Positions 22,413 through 30,262 of a DNA stretch of 30,401 bases are shown here, piece after piece. The DNA comes from a virus. Positions within the stretch are counted from its first letter, which is position 1; every line of letters starts with the position of its first letter. The translations under genes and the position numbers were made by a program. The notes under the pieces are model-generated. The model had not been told where the DNA came from and ran no database searches. It saw only the letters and a list, made by a program, of their open reading frames with translations. The stretch is taken from the IMG/VR virus record IMGVR_UViG_3300044470_000167, positions 1 to 30,401 of that record. The stretch is one strand, 5' to 3'.

Positions 22413-24295
22413 CTGACCGAGAAGGGCCCGATGCCCGTCAGCACCCAGGGGAAGCCGGGGAGCATGTGGGCCAGTGCCTGGTGGCGATACGTGCCGAAGG
22501 TCCATCGTCGGCTGGTCTGCGGGTACTCGATGGAGTAGTAGTCCCGCTGCAACATCATGCCAACCGTGAAGGGGATCTCCGACTGCGGGTACGGATTGGT
22601 CTTCACATGGAAATAAATGGTCCCCGGGGGAATCATGGGGTGAATGCGGATGGGCAGCACCTTGCCGCCGGTCGGGGAGTTGGTCTCGAAGCGGCTCTGG
22701 TAGCCGGCCACCACGAACCCTCCGATCAGGTTGTTGAGCTGATCCCTCGTGAAGAAGATTTGCATTCCGCTGGCCTGAGTGCCATTCCAGCGAATCGCAG
22801 CGTCGAGGTTCTCGGCGGCGTCGGCCGACATCCAGAGTTCGTCCACCCCGGCTTGCCATGTTTGGTAGATCGTGAGCAGGATGTTTTCGATCTCGGTGAC
22901 GCGCCCGTTCTTCTGGGAAGTGAGCGACGCGCCGTACAGGTCGGTCCAGCCGTAGCTAGAGGGGTTGATCCCCTTGTTGGAGTAGTTGATGGCGTTGCTG
23001 AACAGCCCGTCGAAGTCGAGCGGGTTGTAGCTGTTGTCGTTGCTGAGCCCCGAGGCGGTGCCCAGTTGCGTGCCGGTCGGGGTTCCGGAGATGTAGCAGT
23101 ACGGAACCGTGGTGATGCCCGCCAGTTTAGCGGCGCCCAGGGAACCCGTGTTGCTGCTTTCCACGTCCACGAACCAGGCATAACCGAAGCAGCCCTTCAC
23201 TGGAAGTGAAGCGGGGGGGATGCTGGCCTTGATAGTGAGCAGGGAGCCGCCGCTCAACGCCTCGCAGGGCGTGCTTACGGCCGAGATGGCGCTCATGCCG
23301 CCCGGGATGGTGTCCTTGGAACCATCGGCATTAGTGCGCGACCAGGTGGTGGTCAGGCTGTTGGTGATGGACGGATTCGTGCCGTAGCCATACTGCCGGT
23401 TGGCGGGGTTGCCCATACCAGTCAGGAGCACCACGGCCACGGAGACGTACTGGGTGTTGGTCAGGGCCGCGGTGTAAGGCAGGTCCGCGCCCGCGAGGTT
23501 GCTGAGGTTGCCGGCCGACCCTACGGTGTGGGTGGTGACGGCAGAGCAGGTCGGGGTCGGGGTGGCGGTCAGGTTGCTGGTCCCGTTGAACTGGAACCCG
23601 TTGGCCCCGACGCCGGATCCGCTATTGCCCATCCAGATCATACCCTCTTCCTGGAGCCACAACCCGAACAGGCTGCGCTGGTGCGCGCCCGCCAGGTTGT
23701 CCACGTAGCCCTCGCCGGCAAACTGCGCGGTCAGGGTCACTTCGGATTCGCTCGCCACCTCTTTGTAGGTGGCGATGTAGGGCACTCGGTTGGGGGTCAT
23801 GACGCCGCCGCGGTTCCCTTCGGAAACGCCGCCGTACACGATCCCCATGTCGGTGATCGCGTTCCAGTTGGCCGCGATACCGACGCCGGCGTTAACCGGC
23901 CCGACGTTCGCGATCTGGGCGCGCATCGGCGTGTTCACCGGAACGATCAGCATGACCGGAGCCCGCAGATCGTAGAAGTTGAACCCGCTCGCGGTTGTCA
24001 CGCCGCCGGCTTTGCTCATGGGATGGACCGGGTGATTGGCCTTCACCATGTCCTTGATGAGACCGAGGGCCAGCAGTTCGCGGTCTTTGCACTTGCCGAG
24101 GTACTCTTCGATGGCCTGTTGCACGCGGTAGTCGCGGTAATCGCCCCGCGGCATCGCCAGCGGAATGCGCGCGCCATCGAGACGCGCGGCATCCGCAGCG
24201 GAAAGGCTACTCTTCCAGGATTTGACGATCTCCGCCCCCTGCACACGCACATCCTGGTAATTGTCGTCGGGGAGGGCGCTGTGAATCATACTCAT
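22409..24295 (-). CDS. major capsid protein, HK97-type, with large insertion
   Basis: 628 residues, about 250 more than usual. The N-terminal part (AIEEYLGKCKDRELLALGL, about 62-80) could be the N-arm region, followed by FYDLRAPVMLIVPVNTPMRAQI. The C-terminal part has P-domain-like strands (TEIENILLTIYQTWQAGVDELWMSADAAENLD; IPPGTIYFH; RDYYSIEYP). The middle, about 235-400, is Thr/Ser/Gly-rich beta sequence (TNTQYVSVAVVLLTG; GSLLTIKAS; CFGYAWFVDV) that looks like one or two inserted Ig-like domains exposed on the shell. AAGGAG precedes ATG 24295. It follows the protease and scaffold candidate, the canonical order. Identity rests on position and general pattern, not a diagnostic motif. Confidence 0.7.
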   Translation of the reverse strand: MSMIHSALPDDNYQDVRVQGAEIVKSWKSSLSAADAARLDGARIPLAMPRGDYRDYRVQQAIEEYLGKCKDRELLALGLIKDMVKANHPVHPMSKAGGVTTASGFNFYDLRAPVMLIVPVNTPMRAQIANVGPVNAGVGIAANWNAITDMGIVYGGVSEGNRGGVMTPNRVPYIATYKEVASESEVTLTAQFAGEGYVDNLAGAHQRSLFGLWLQEEGMIWMGNSGSGVGANGFQFNGTSNLTATPTPTCSAVTTHTVGSAGNLSNLAGADLPYTAALTNTQYVSVAVVLLTGMGNPANRQYGYGTNPSITNSLTTTWSRTNADGSKDTIPGGMSAISAVSTPCEALSGGSLLTIKASIPPASLPVKGCFGYAWFVDVESSNTGSLGAAKLAGITTVPYCYISGTPTGTQLGTASGLSNDNSYNPLDFDGLFSNAINYSNKGINPSSYGWTDLYGASLTSQKNGRVTEIENILLTIYQTWQAGVDELWMSADAAENLDAAIRWNGTQASGMQIFFTRDQLNNLIGGFVVAGYQSRFETNSPTGGKVLPIRIHPMIPPGTIYFHVKTNPYPQSEIPFTVGMMLQRDYYSIEYPQTSRRWTFGTYRHQALAHMLPGFPWVLTGIGPFSVS

Positions 24296-24342
24296 TTGCT
24301 TTTGCTCCTTGATTGTTCTCGTTTTGGTCTTACAGCTTCACC

Positions 24343-24364
24343 GACAGAGGGGGCGGTGAGACGC
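24343..24364 (-). other. stem-loop in the leader of the capsid gene
   Basis: TCACCG (24343-24348) and CGGTGA (24359-24364) pair over a 10-nt loop in the 102-bp gap before the capsid gene. It may protect the abundant capsid mRNA or reduce read-through; no U-tract is present. Confidence 0.35.
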
Positions 24365-24397
24365 TGCGGGAATTGACTTGCTGAAGGGACTACCTGG

Positions 24398-24967
24398 CTA
24401 CAACTCGATGGTGTCGGCGCGAACCGCCTTCGTCGCATCGAGCTTCTTGCCGTCGCGACCGATCAGTTCCATCCCGGCGATCTTCGTCAGGTTGGGCTCA
24501 ATCTGGCTCTTCACCACGTCCTCGACGACCGTTCTGATGGTAGCCTTCAACACGTCGCCCGTCACCGGCTCCACCATCGCCCTGATCTGCTCGATTCCCT
24601 CGGAGAGGGTCTTTTGCAGATCGCCTTCGTTCACATCCGCCTTCACGGCCTTCTCGGCTTCCGCGTGCGCGGCGCCCATCGCCTTGCAGTGCTCCGCGAA
24701 CTTCCCGTGTGCCTTGCAGAGTTTGGCATGATGCCCGGCCTTGGTCACGTGGGCCTTGTGGAGCTTCATGTGCTCCCCGTGCAGTTCCTCGGCCCCTGCG
24801 GCCTTGTGGTGCCCGGCGATAGCCTTGTGGCACTCCGCCATCTCCCCGTGCACGCCGTCCAGCGCATCGTGATGCGCCGCCTTCATTTCGTGGTGCGCGG
24901 CCATCTTGCCGAAATGCGCTGCCAGACTCTTGTGGGCCGCCTTCACAAGCTCGAAGATTGGATTCAT
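24398..24967 (-). CDS. histidine-rich helical protein in the scaffold position
   Basis: 189 residues. The first about 100 are a long Ala/Lys/Glu helix with 19 histidines, many at six-to-seven-residue intervals (12, 18, 25/26, 32/33, 40, 47, 53/54, then 63 to 101), so they would line one face of a helix or coiled coil. Residues 108-189 are a second helical region (GIEQIRAMVEPVTGDVLKA) and a short end reading GMELIGRDGKKLDA. It lies between protease and major capsid gene, where scaffolding proteins are coded, has a good ribosome site (AAGGAG), and lacks enzyme motifs. Scaffolding is therefore likely, but the histidine ladder is unusual. No named family recognised. Confidence 0.5.
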   Translation of the reverse strand: MNPIFELVKAAHKSLAAHFGKMAAHHEMKAAHHDALDGVHGEMAECHKAIAGHHKAAGAEELHGEHMKLHKAHVTKAGHHAKLCKAHGKFAEHCKAMGAAHAEAEKAVKADVNEGDLQKTLSEGIEQIRAMVEPVTGDVLKATIRTVVEDVVKSQIEPNLTKIAGMELIGRDGKKLDATKAVRADTIEL

Positions 24968-25029
24968 CGTAATTCTCCTTTTTTGTTGTTGGTCTACTGC
25001 TTGGGTTCGCCCCGAGTGGGCGGCCCTGG

Positions 25030-27483
25030 TCAGAGGTTGTTCAGCGCGGCCGTGGCGGCTTCTATGCCCGCTCCACTGCCGGCCCCCACAGCTTTGGCCG
25101 CGGCGGCGAGTTGTATCGGTCCCTCGTCTTCTTCGTCGCCACCACCCGGCGCTGTGAGTTCGGTGGTCTCATCTTCCACCAGATCTCGCAAAATGTCGCT
25201 GCCGTCATCGATCAGCCGATTCAGGCTGAGCGCGATCGCCACGTCGCGGTCGTCGTTCTCCCGCTTCGCTTCCGCGTCCACCATGTCCCGCAGTTGCGCC
25301 ATGCTGGCCAAGATGCCGGACATATACGCCACGTGGCTGAGGTCTTTCTGGAGAGGCACGGCAGCCAATACGGCCGCGGCTACCTCCGCCTTCACCAACT
25401 CCTGCACCGCTTCGTCCGTCATGTGCTCCGTCCCTTTCCGCGCGCCGCCTTCCTCGCGCGCCGTGCCATCCAAATCCAAAGCCAACCCTGATGCCCCGGC
25501 CGCCTTCCCTGCCCCGCCCTTAATCCGAGAGGTAGCGGCATCCATATAGGTTTTGATCTCGGGGCGTTCCTTCATAGCTTGAACGAAGAGTGCATGGCCG
25601 TCAGTCTTAACCGGAAGCACTGACCCCTTGACTGAGTGCCATTCAATTAGGGGTTTACCCGCTAGATGCTCACCCGCGATAGTGAATGCACGATTTAGGG
25701 ATGCTATTTCCTCTGGCGTCCCTCCCTGAGCCCTAAGGTTTTCTGCTGCTTGTCTCTGGAGAGCGCCTAGGTTCTTTAGGCCCATCTCGCGGTTTGCTCT
25801 AGCGTTTCCGTTGGCGCGCCCTATATCGTTCGATGCGGGCCGCATCATCCCACTTCCCGGTTGCCATAAATGTTGCTCGGCTATGGGTTCAGGAGATGCT
25901 CCTGAGCCCCAACGCCCGTGGTCATCCCGTGGTTGGTCATCGGAGTATTTTGCCAAACTTTCAGCCCCGGCCGCCTTCCCGCACGCTGCCAAGTGAGCCG
26001 CCAGCGCATCCTTCCCGCTGCCGGTAACCCGCCGCCCTTTCCCATCCTCATGCTCCCAGGCTCCGTCCTCCCGCACCGTAACCCGCTGGCGCCCGTCCTC
26101 GTGCGAGTAGCACGCCGTCGCCGTGGGTTCCGCCGGCGGCCCCACTTGCGCCTCCGTCCCCGTGCGCGTGTGCTCGTATCCCGCCGCCGTCAGGCAATCG
26201 TGCAGCTCGCCTGAGGCGCGTGAAGCAAAACGTCCAGTGGGATGCCGCGCCGCCTTCCCCGAAGTCCCCAATGCCTCGCCAGTATCCCCCGGTTCGCCTA
26301 GACTCGGCTTGCGTTGGCCCCCCGCCCCCGGATCGACTTGATAGGCACGCCCGCACTTCGGACACTTCTCAGCCCCGCCTTCCGTCTCCTCACCGCACGC
26401 TGGGCAGATCAGCCCGTGAACGTTGCTTGCGCCCGCCGCCTTCTTCTCGTCGTCCGAGACTTCAATCCCGTGCTTCTTGCACAACCCCACCAGCCGCTTC
26501 CACGCCTTCGCCTTCACGTCGACTGGCACATCCTGGAGTTGACCGAAGCGAGCGAGTGCATTGCGGAGATGGCTGACCGTCTTCTCTTCCGAGGAGAACT
26601 TCCACGGCAGTTTCCACGTTTCTGGATCGTCCTTGTCGGTGGCAATCAGGAAGTCGCCTGCCGTTAGGTCTTCACCGTCTACACGCTTGGTCTTGGCCTC
26701 GGCCTTACCGACCGCCTTGATAAGCTCAGTCGATCCATTTGCCTTGACCCACAAGAAATAAGCGTCGGCCGCCTTCACCGTCATCTCGCATCCGCACTTC
26801 GGGCACTTCACCTGCTCGCCCACATTCAAGTGGCTGACGGGCACTTCCTCTTCGCACTTCGGGCAGGTCTGGTCTTGCTCCACGCCGGCCTTTTTGAACT
26901 TCCGAATTTCGCTTCCTCCGCCCCCACTTTTCACATAGGAGAATGTGGCCTGCGCGAGGCACGGGGAATCGCAAAAACTCAATTCTGTGATGGGCGGAGC
27001 GGGCGCATAGTCGACGATCACCGTCTTGTGGCATGACTGGCACACGTTTCCCTTCGGAATGACCGTCCCGCACTCGCCGCACTTTCTGTATGCGTAACGG
27101 CCCGCGTGCGAATAGCCCCGTAGGTAGCCCTCTCTCAGCATCATGCTGATTTCGTCATTGACCGCTTTTCCTTTGACCCAAATCTGCTTCTGCTCCTTCA
27201 GATATTCGATGCCGATAGCCTTACCGGCAATCTGCAATGAATGTTGAAGCCGAATTCCACCTTCCGACCCTTCCTGGCCTGCCGCTATAGTGGATCGCAT
27301 TGCGGCATCTGCCCAGGCGGCGTATGCTACGCACGTATCTGAAAAAATTGCCCGTTCCCCATCCTGGTCTGGGATTTCCGCTGTTGCTAGTCCCCACGCG
27401 ACAGCGCGGCCATCGGCGTCTTCCTCGACTTTAGCCAGAGGGAAGTACTTGAGCAGCGGTCCGTATTCCGTTTCAGGTTCCAT
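25030..27483 (-). CDS. XkdF-like head maturation protease with zinc ribbons and inserted domain
   Basis: 817 residues. The N-terminal about 185 match XkdF/prohead serine proteases: TAEIPDQDGER, the histidine in IRLQHSLQIAGKAIG (His81), IWVKGKAVNDEISMMLREGYLRGYSHAG with Ser125. This region is interrupted by a CxxC/CxxC ribbon (135-151). Two more four-Cys ribbons follow (207-230; 360-377). Residues about 281-346 (DDPETWKLPWKF... KKHGIEVSDDEK) match the segment following such proteases. Then come a Gly-rich linker, a basic domain, YSDDQPRDDHGRWG (about 513), an unrelated lower-GC segment (about 535-655) and an acidic helical C-terminus like a scaffold. Fusion of protease, metal-binding modules and a scaffold-like tail is probable. 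GGAG precedes ATG 27483. Confidence 0.7.
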   Translation of the reverse strand: MEPETEYGPLLKYFPLAKVEEDADGRAVAWGLATAEIPDQDGERAIFSDTCVAYAAWADAAMRSTIAAGQEGSEGGIRLQHSLQIAGKAIGIEYLKEQKQIWVKGKAVNDEISMMLREGYLRGYSHAGRYAYRKCGECGTVIPKGNVCQSCHKTVIVDYAPAPPITELSFCDSPCLAQATFSYVKSGGGGSEIRKFKKAGVEQDQTCPKCEEEVPVSHLNVGEQVKCPKCGCEMTVKAADAYFLWVKANGSTELIKAVGKAEAKTKRVDGEDLTAGDFLIATDKDDPETWKLPWKFSSEEKTVSHLRNALARFGQLQDVPVDVKAKAWKRLVGLCKKHGIEVSDDEKKAAGASNVHGLICPACGEETEGGAEKCPKCGRAYQVDPGAGGQRKPSLGEPGDTGEALGTSGKAARHPTGRFASRASGELHDCLTAAGYEHTRTGTEAQVGPPAEPTATACYSHEDGRQRVTVREDGAWEHEDGKGRRVTGSGKDALAAHLAACGKAAGAESLAKYSDDQPRDDHGRWGSGASPEPIAEQHLWQPGSGMMRPASNDIGRANGNARANREMGLKNLGALQRQAAENLRAQGGTPEEIASLNRAFTIAGEHLAGKPLIEWHSVKGSVLPVKTDGHALFVQAMKERPEIKTYMDAATSRIKGGAGKAAGASGLALDLDGTAREEGGARKGTEHMTDEAVQELVKAEVAAAVLAAVPLQKDLSHVAYMSGILASMAQLRDMVDAEAKRENDDRDVAIALSLNRLIDDGSDILRDLVEDETTELTAPGGGDEEDEGPIQLAAAAKAVGAGSGAGIEAATAALNNL

Positions 27484-27488
27484 TTTGG

Positions 27489-27494
27489 TATACT
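27489..27494 (+). promoter_or_regulatory. candidate -10 TATACT of the second HNH gene
   Basis: TATACT lies about 100 bases before the HNH start and would give a leader containing two hairpins. No convincing -35 hexamer is placed upstream. Confidence 0.3.
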
Positions 27495-27507
27495 CCGAAG
27501 TGGGCTA

Positions 27508-27553
27508 AGCGGGGCGTCATGAACCCCGCTGAAAACAACGTTTCCTTGCGTTG
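27508..27553. other. two consecutive stem-loops in the leader between protease and HNH genes
   Basis: AGCGGGG (27508-27514) pairs with CCCCGCT (27524-27530) over a 9-nt loop, and CAACG (27536-27540) with CGTTG (27549-27553) over an 8-nt loop. They lie in the leaders of both divergent genes. No U-tract follows the strong first stem on either strand. Their function is unknown. Confidence 0.4.
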
Positions 27554-27592
27554 CCGCCCCACGTCTAAGGAGCCGCAATAGGAGGCGGATGA

Positions 27593-28432
27593 ATGCTGAC
27601 CCCTACTGAAAGAAGTAAACGCTGGCGCCAGCGTAAGCGCCAAGATCCCGCTTGGCTCGCAAGGCAAGCTGAGAAATCTCGCGAATGGCGCGCTAATCAT
27701 CCTGATAGAACTCGTGAACTTGACCGAAAGAGCAGGGAGAAGACTGCGGCCAAAGACGGTCGCGTGTTAGGTGTCCAGAAGCGGCTTACGCCCGAGCAAC
27801 GCATCGAGAGCAGCCGCGCCCAGTCACGCAGATATCGCGCAGAACACATGGAAGAGCGGCGAGAATACGACCGCCAACGCTGGGCCGACAACACTAACGG
27901 TATCCGCGACCGCGCGAAGAAACGCCACCAAGAGCACGCGGCAGAGGGCCGCGAAGCTACCCGTAAATGGAGGCTTGCCCACGTCGAAGAGCGTAAGGCG
28001 TATCAGGCCGAACATGGAAAACGACTACGTACAGAACGGCCAGAGAAAGCCCGAGAGTACAACCGAACGAACTATGAGCGCCATGCCGAGGCCCGCCGCG
28101 CGTACCGTAAGAAGTACTACGAAGAGCACCCGGAGCAGGTGGCCGTAACGGCACGCAATCAGAAAGCGAAGCGCAAGGGCGCCCCCGGCGGCCACACCCC
28201 GCAGGATATCGCGGATCTATTCGAGAGCCAGGGCGGAAAGTGCGATGCCTGCAAGTGCCGCTTGTTCAAGAAAGGCCCGAAAAAGATGCACGTCGACCAC
28301 GTTCAGCCAATCGCGCGCGGTGGATCGAACAACGCGGATAATCTGGCCCTATTATGCGCTCCCTGCAACATGCACAAGAACGCCATCAGCCCGGAAGCCT
28401 GGGCCAAAGAATTGGGTCGCCTCTTCGTCTGA
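27593..28432 (+). CDS. HNH endonuclease with basic helical repeats
   Basis: 279 residues from ATG 27593 with AGGAGG six bases upstream. Residues 1-190 are very rich in Arg, Lys, Glu and His, with loose repeats of the type YRxxHxEERxxY (REWRANHPDRT; RRYRAEHMEERREY; RKWRLAHVEERKAY; RRAYRKKYYEEHPEQ), found in many phage HNH proteins and likely to bind DNA. Residues 200-275 form the HNH: CDACKC (Cys217, 220), the HVDHV core (His233, Asp235, His236), NNADNLALLC (Asn250), CAPCNMHKN (Cys255, 258, His261). It stands on the opposite strand between endolysin and protease, ending one base from the endolysin stop. No terminase or intron is next to it, so it is probably a free-standing mobile nuclease. 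Confidence 0.85.
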   Translation: MLTPTERSKRWRQRKRQDPAWLARQAEKSREWRANHPDRTRELDRKSREKTAAKDGRVLGVQKRLTPEQRIESSRAQSRRYRAEHMEERREYDRQRWADNTNGIRDRAKKRHQEHAAEGREATRKWRLAHVEERKAYQAEHGKRLRTERPEKAREYNRTNYERHAEARRAYRKKYYEEHPEQVAVTARNQKAKRKGAPGGHTPQDIADLFESQGGKCDACKCRLFKKGPKKMHVDHVQPIARGGSNNADNLALLCAPCNMHKNAISPEAWAKELGRLFV

Positions 28433-29005
28433 CTACGCCGCCGCGCCCACCGCGCTCAGGAACATGCCCGCCACGGCCTTGTTGCGCGCCTCGCTGATGC
28501 CGCGGCGGTGGCACTGCCGAGCAGCCTCGGGCCAGTCATTGGCGAGCACAGCGGCCGTGAGGGCCGGCCATGAGCCATTCGCTGCGAAGCGCGGGCCCAA
28601 TGAGAATGCCATGTCAGCCAGCGCGCTTTGTGCGCCATCTGGGTAAAACTCTGCGTCGGGTAAAAACTTGCGCAGCGTCGCCCACCGCGAGATCAGGTCC
28701 AGCCGGCAGAGCCCGCGGACATCCTCATCGGCCATCCGGCACGCCGACAGGGAAGCGTAGTACGCGGCGGTGTGGCCCGTCGGTGCCAGTTGCACCGCCA
28801 GGTAGTCGGATCGAACCTGCCCAGGCAGCGCGTGCTCGGTCCCCATGCGCCAGGGTAGCAGGATGGCCGCGTCGGCCGAGAAGAGAGCGTGGCCGGCGCC
28901 GCACGTCACGATACCGGCCGGGCTGGTGTCGCGGTACATCCAGGGAATCGCGCCTTCGAAGCCCATCGTCCTGTCCACAATCTCTTGCAGCAGTTCGTCA
29001 GTCAT
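28433..29005 (-). CDS. endolysin, GH24/T4-lysozyme-like muramidase
   Basis: 190 residues. The catalytic arrangement reads FEG-AIPWMYRDTSPAGIVTCGAGH: Glu17, Asp26 and Thr34, with nine residues between Glu and Asp as in T4 lysozyme (Glu11, Asp20). The C-terminal part has DWPEAARQC followed by GISEARN, as in related muramidases. It would hydrolyse the MurNAc-GlcNAc bond of peptidoglycan at lysis. No signal peptide or membrane anchor is present, so a holin is needed; a candidate lies upstream (29956-30261). ATG 29005 overlaps the preceding stop as ATGA. It is placed ahead of the protease and capsid genes, unusual for a lysis gene. Confidence 0.8.
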   Translation of the reverse strand: MTDELLQEIVDRTMGFEGAIPWMYRDTSPAGIVTCGAGHALFSADAAILLPWRMGTEHALPGQVRSDYLAVQLAPTGHTAAYYASLSACRMADEDVRGLCRLDLISRWATLRKFLPDAEFYPDGAQSALADMAFSLGPRFAANGSWPALTAAVLANDWPEAARQCHRRGISEARNKAVAGMFLSAVGAAA

Positions 29006-29193
29006 AAACTATTCTTGGCCTCCGTAATTGCCGCGGATTCTCGCACGGTGAGTTCCCTGTGGAAGATGCAGCGAAGGGGCTGGGCTACCATCAGACGCCG
29101 AAATGCGATGCACGCTAGAGCGTACGCCCACTCTGGACACCACTTGCGCTTCACCACAACCAGTTCGAAGTTTTCCTTGTGCTCGTCTGTCAT
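29002..29193 (-). CDS. 63-residue hypothetical protein upstream of the endolysin
   Basis: From ATG 29193 (AAGGTGG five to six bases upstream). The frame stays open further upstream (TTG at 29271) but without a good start. The middle is hydrophobic and Cys-containing (CPEWAYALACIAFRRLMVA), perhaps one membrane-associated helix, flanked by charged ends. It is coupled to the endolysin by an ATGA overlap, so it may belong to the lysis group. No family recognised. Confidence 0.45.
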   Translation of the reverse strand: MTDEHKENFELVVVKRKWCPEWAYALACIAFRRLMVAQPLRCIFHRELTVRESAAITEAKNSL

Positions 29194-29421
29194 CTCGCCA
29201 CCTTCCGCTTCCCGCGTCCCTTCGCCTCCCGGCGCCCGCACGCCCGGCAACGGTCGCTGCTCGCGGCGCAAGACTACCGCCGCATCCTGGAATGCTTGTC
29301 GGCGCTTCTCATGCTTTCCATCGATGAAAGTGGGGTCAGTGTGAGCTGCGAATCTCTCGCAGTCCCTACTTCCCCCGGCGGGGCAAGTGCCTGGAGGGGT
29401 TGCCTGAAAACTGGGAGCTGG
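29194..29421 (-). other. 228-bp stretch with an open frame but no start codon
   Basis: The frame of the preceding 111-residue gene stays open from its TAG (29424-29422) through this stretch into the 63-residue gene. The translation looks protein-like (TDPTFIDGKHEKRRQAF). No ATG or ribosome site lies in it, only a TTG at 29271. It may be a decayed gene, amber read-through, or chance in GC-rich DNA. Confidence 0.4.
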
Positions 29422-29757
29422 CTACTTGGCCGCGGCGCGGGATGTCTGAAGCGCTTCGAGGGCCTCACCCATTTCCTCTGCCATCTTGGTGATCTCACGC
29501 GCGGCCCGCGTGATACGGACTGTCTCCGGCATCCCCGAACATGCGCAGCCAGAGTTTGGCCCGAAGACCACCGTCCCGTCAAGCAGCGAGTATTCTCGCC
29601 CACACGCACCACACTGCCACGCTGGCGTTGGCATACCCTCGCGCCATAGCCCTCGGAGCCGGTCGTAGTCAGAGGGATCCCCGGCGGGCTCCCCCTTCAG
29701 GTGAAGTACCATGGCGATGCTTTCGAGCTCCGTTGCCATCGTCTTGTTGGTTCTCAT
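29422..29757 (-). CDS. small zinc-ribbon-like hypothetical protein
   Basis: 111 residues. A treble of cysteines, WQCGACGREYSLLDG and then GCACSG, could bind one zinc; a C-terminal helix follows (AREITKMAEEMGEALEALQ). ATG 29757 overlaps the stop of the upstream gene as ATGA. No signal peptide or membrane segment. Proteins of this size and Cys pattern are common in phages and usually of unknown role. It ends in TAG with the same frame open beyond. Confidence 0.5.
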   Translation of the reverse strand: MRTNKTMATELESIAMVLHLKGEPAGDPSDYDRLRGLWREGMPTPAWQCGACGREYSLLDGTVVFGPNSGCACSGMPETVRITRAAREITKMAEEMGEALEALQTSRAAAK

Positions 29758-29951
29758 CTTCTTCCTCCGTCATCTTCCCACCTTACGAGCGCCAACAGGT
29801 CCTGCTGTCGCACACCTGAGACGTCATAGTACTTACACCAGGCAATGGTACGGCAGGCGGTGCAGTCCCTAAGCAGTTGGGAGTAGTTCGCGAATAGTAG
29901 GCACCGGCCCTCGCTCGCAAACATCGCGTTGTGGCGCACCAGCCACTCCAC
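29754..29951 (-). CDS. 65-residue Cys-rich hypothetical protein
   Basis: GTG start at 29951 with AAGGTGG about 7 bases upstream, the same ribosome-site form as for the gene at 29193. The product contains RDCTACRTIAWCKYYD, a cluster of three cysteines that might bind metal, plus one earlier Cys, and ends in an Asp/Arg-rich tail. The stop overlaps the next start (ATGA), and the preceding gene ends four bases upstream. Function unknown. Confidence 0.45.
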   Translation of the reverse strand: MEWLVRHNAMFASEGRCLLFANYSQLLRDCTACRTIAWCKYYDVSGVRQQDLLALVRWEDDGGRR

Positions 29952-29955
29952 ATCA

Positions 29956-30261
29956 TTACCACCTTCTAGGCGGAGTGGCAGGTGGCGCGGGAAGTGGTTC
30001 CGCTACCGGCTCCGTGACTGCCGGGACGCTTACGGTGCTCTCGGTGGTCACCGTGGACGATTGGCCGGGCTTCGCATCGCCCGCCTGCTCTGGCATCTTA
30101 CCACCGGACACCGTACCCACCGTGTTGTTGAGGACGGCGATGATGGCCGTCAGCACCATGCCAACTCCGATTCCGTACTTTGGCTCGGTGAAAAACGAGA
30201 GCACGCCCAGGATGGCGAGCACGACCAAGCATTCGAGGATGACCCAAGAGCTTGACTTCAC
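29956..30261 (-). CDS. two-transmembrane small protein, candidate holin
   Basis: 101 residues from GTG 30261, one base after the upstream stop. Two hydrophobic helices (VILECLVVLAILGVLSFF, about 7-24, and GIGVGMVLTAIIAVLNN, about 30-46) are joined by a short charged turn (TEPKYG), followed by a Ser/Thr/Pro/Val-rich tail (TVSVPAVTEPVAEPLPAPPA). Size, two helices and position two to three genes before the endolysin suit a class II holin, which would release the endolysin. No motif is diagnostic, so a small membrane protein of other function is possible. Confidence 0.5.
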   Translation of the reverse strand: MKSSSWVILECLVVLAILGVLSFFTEPKYGIGVGMVLTAIIAVLNNTVGTVSGGKMPEQAGDAKPGQSSTVTTESTVSVPAVTEPVAEPLPAPPATPPRRW

Positions 30262-30262
30262 G

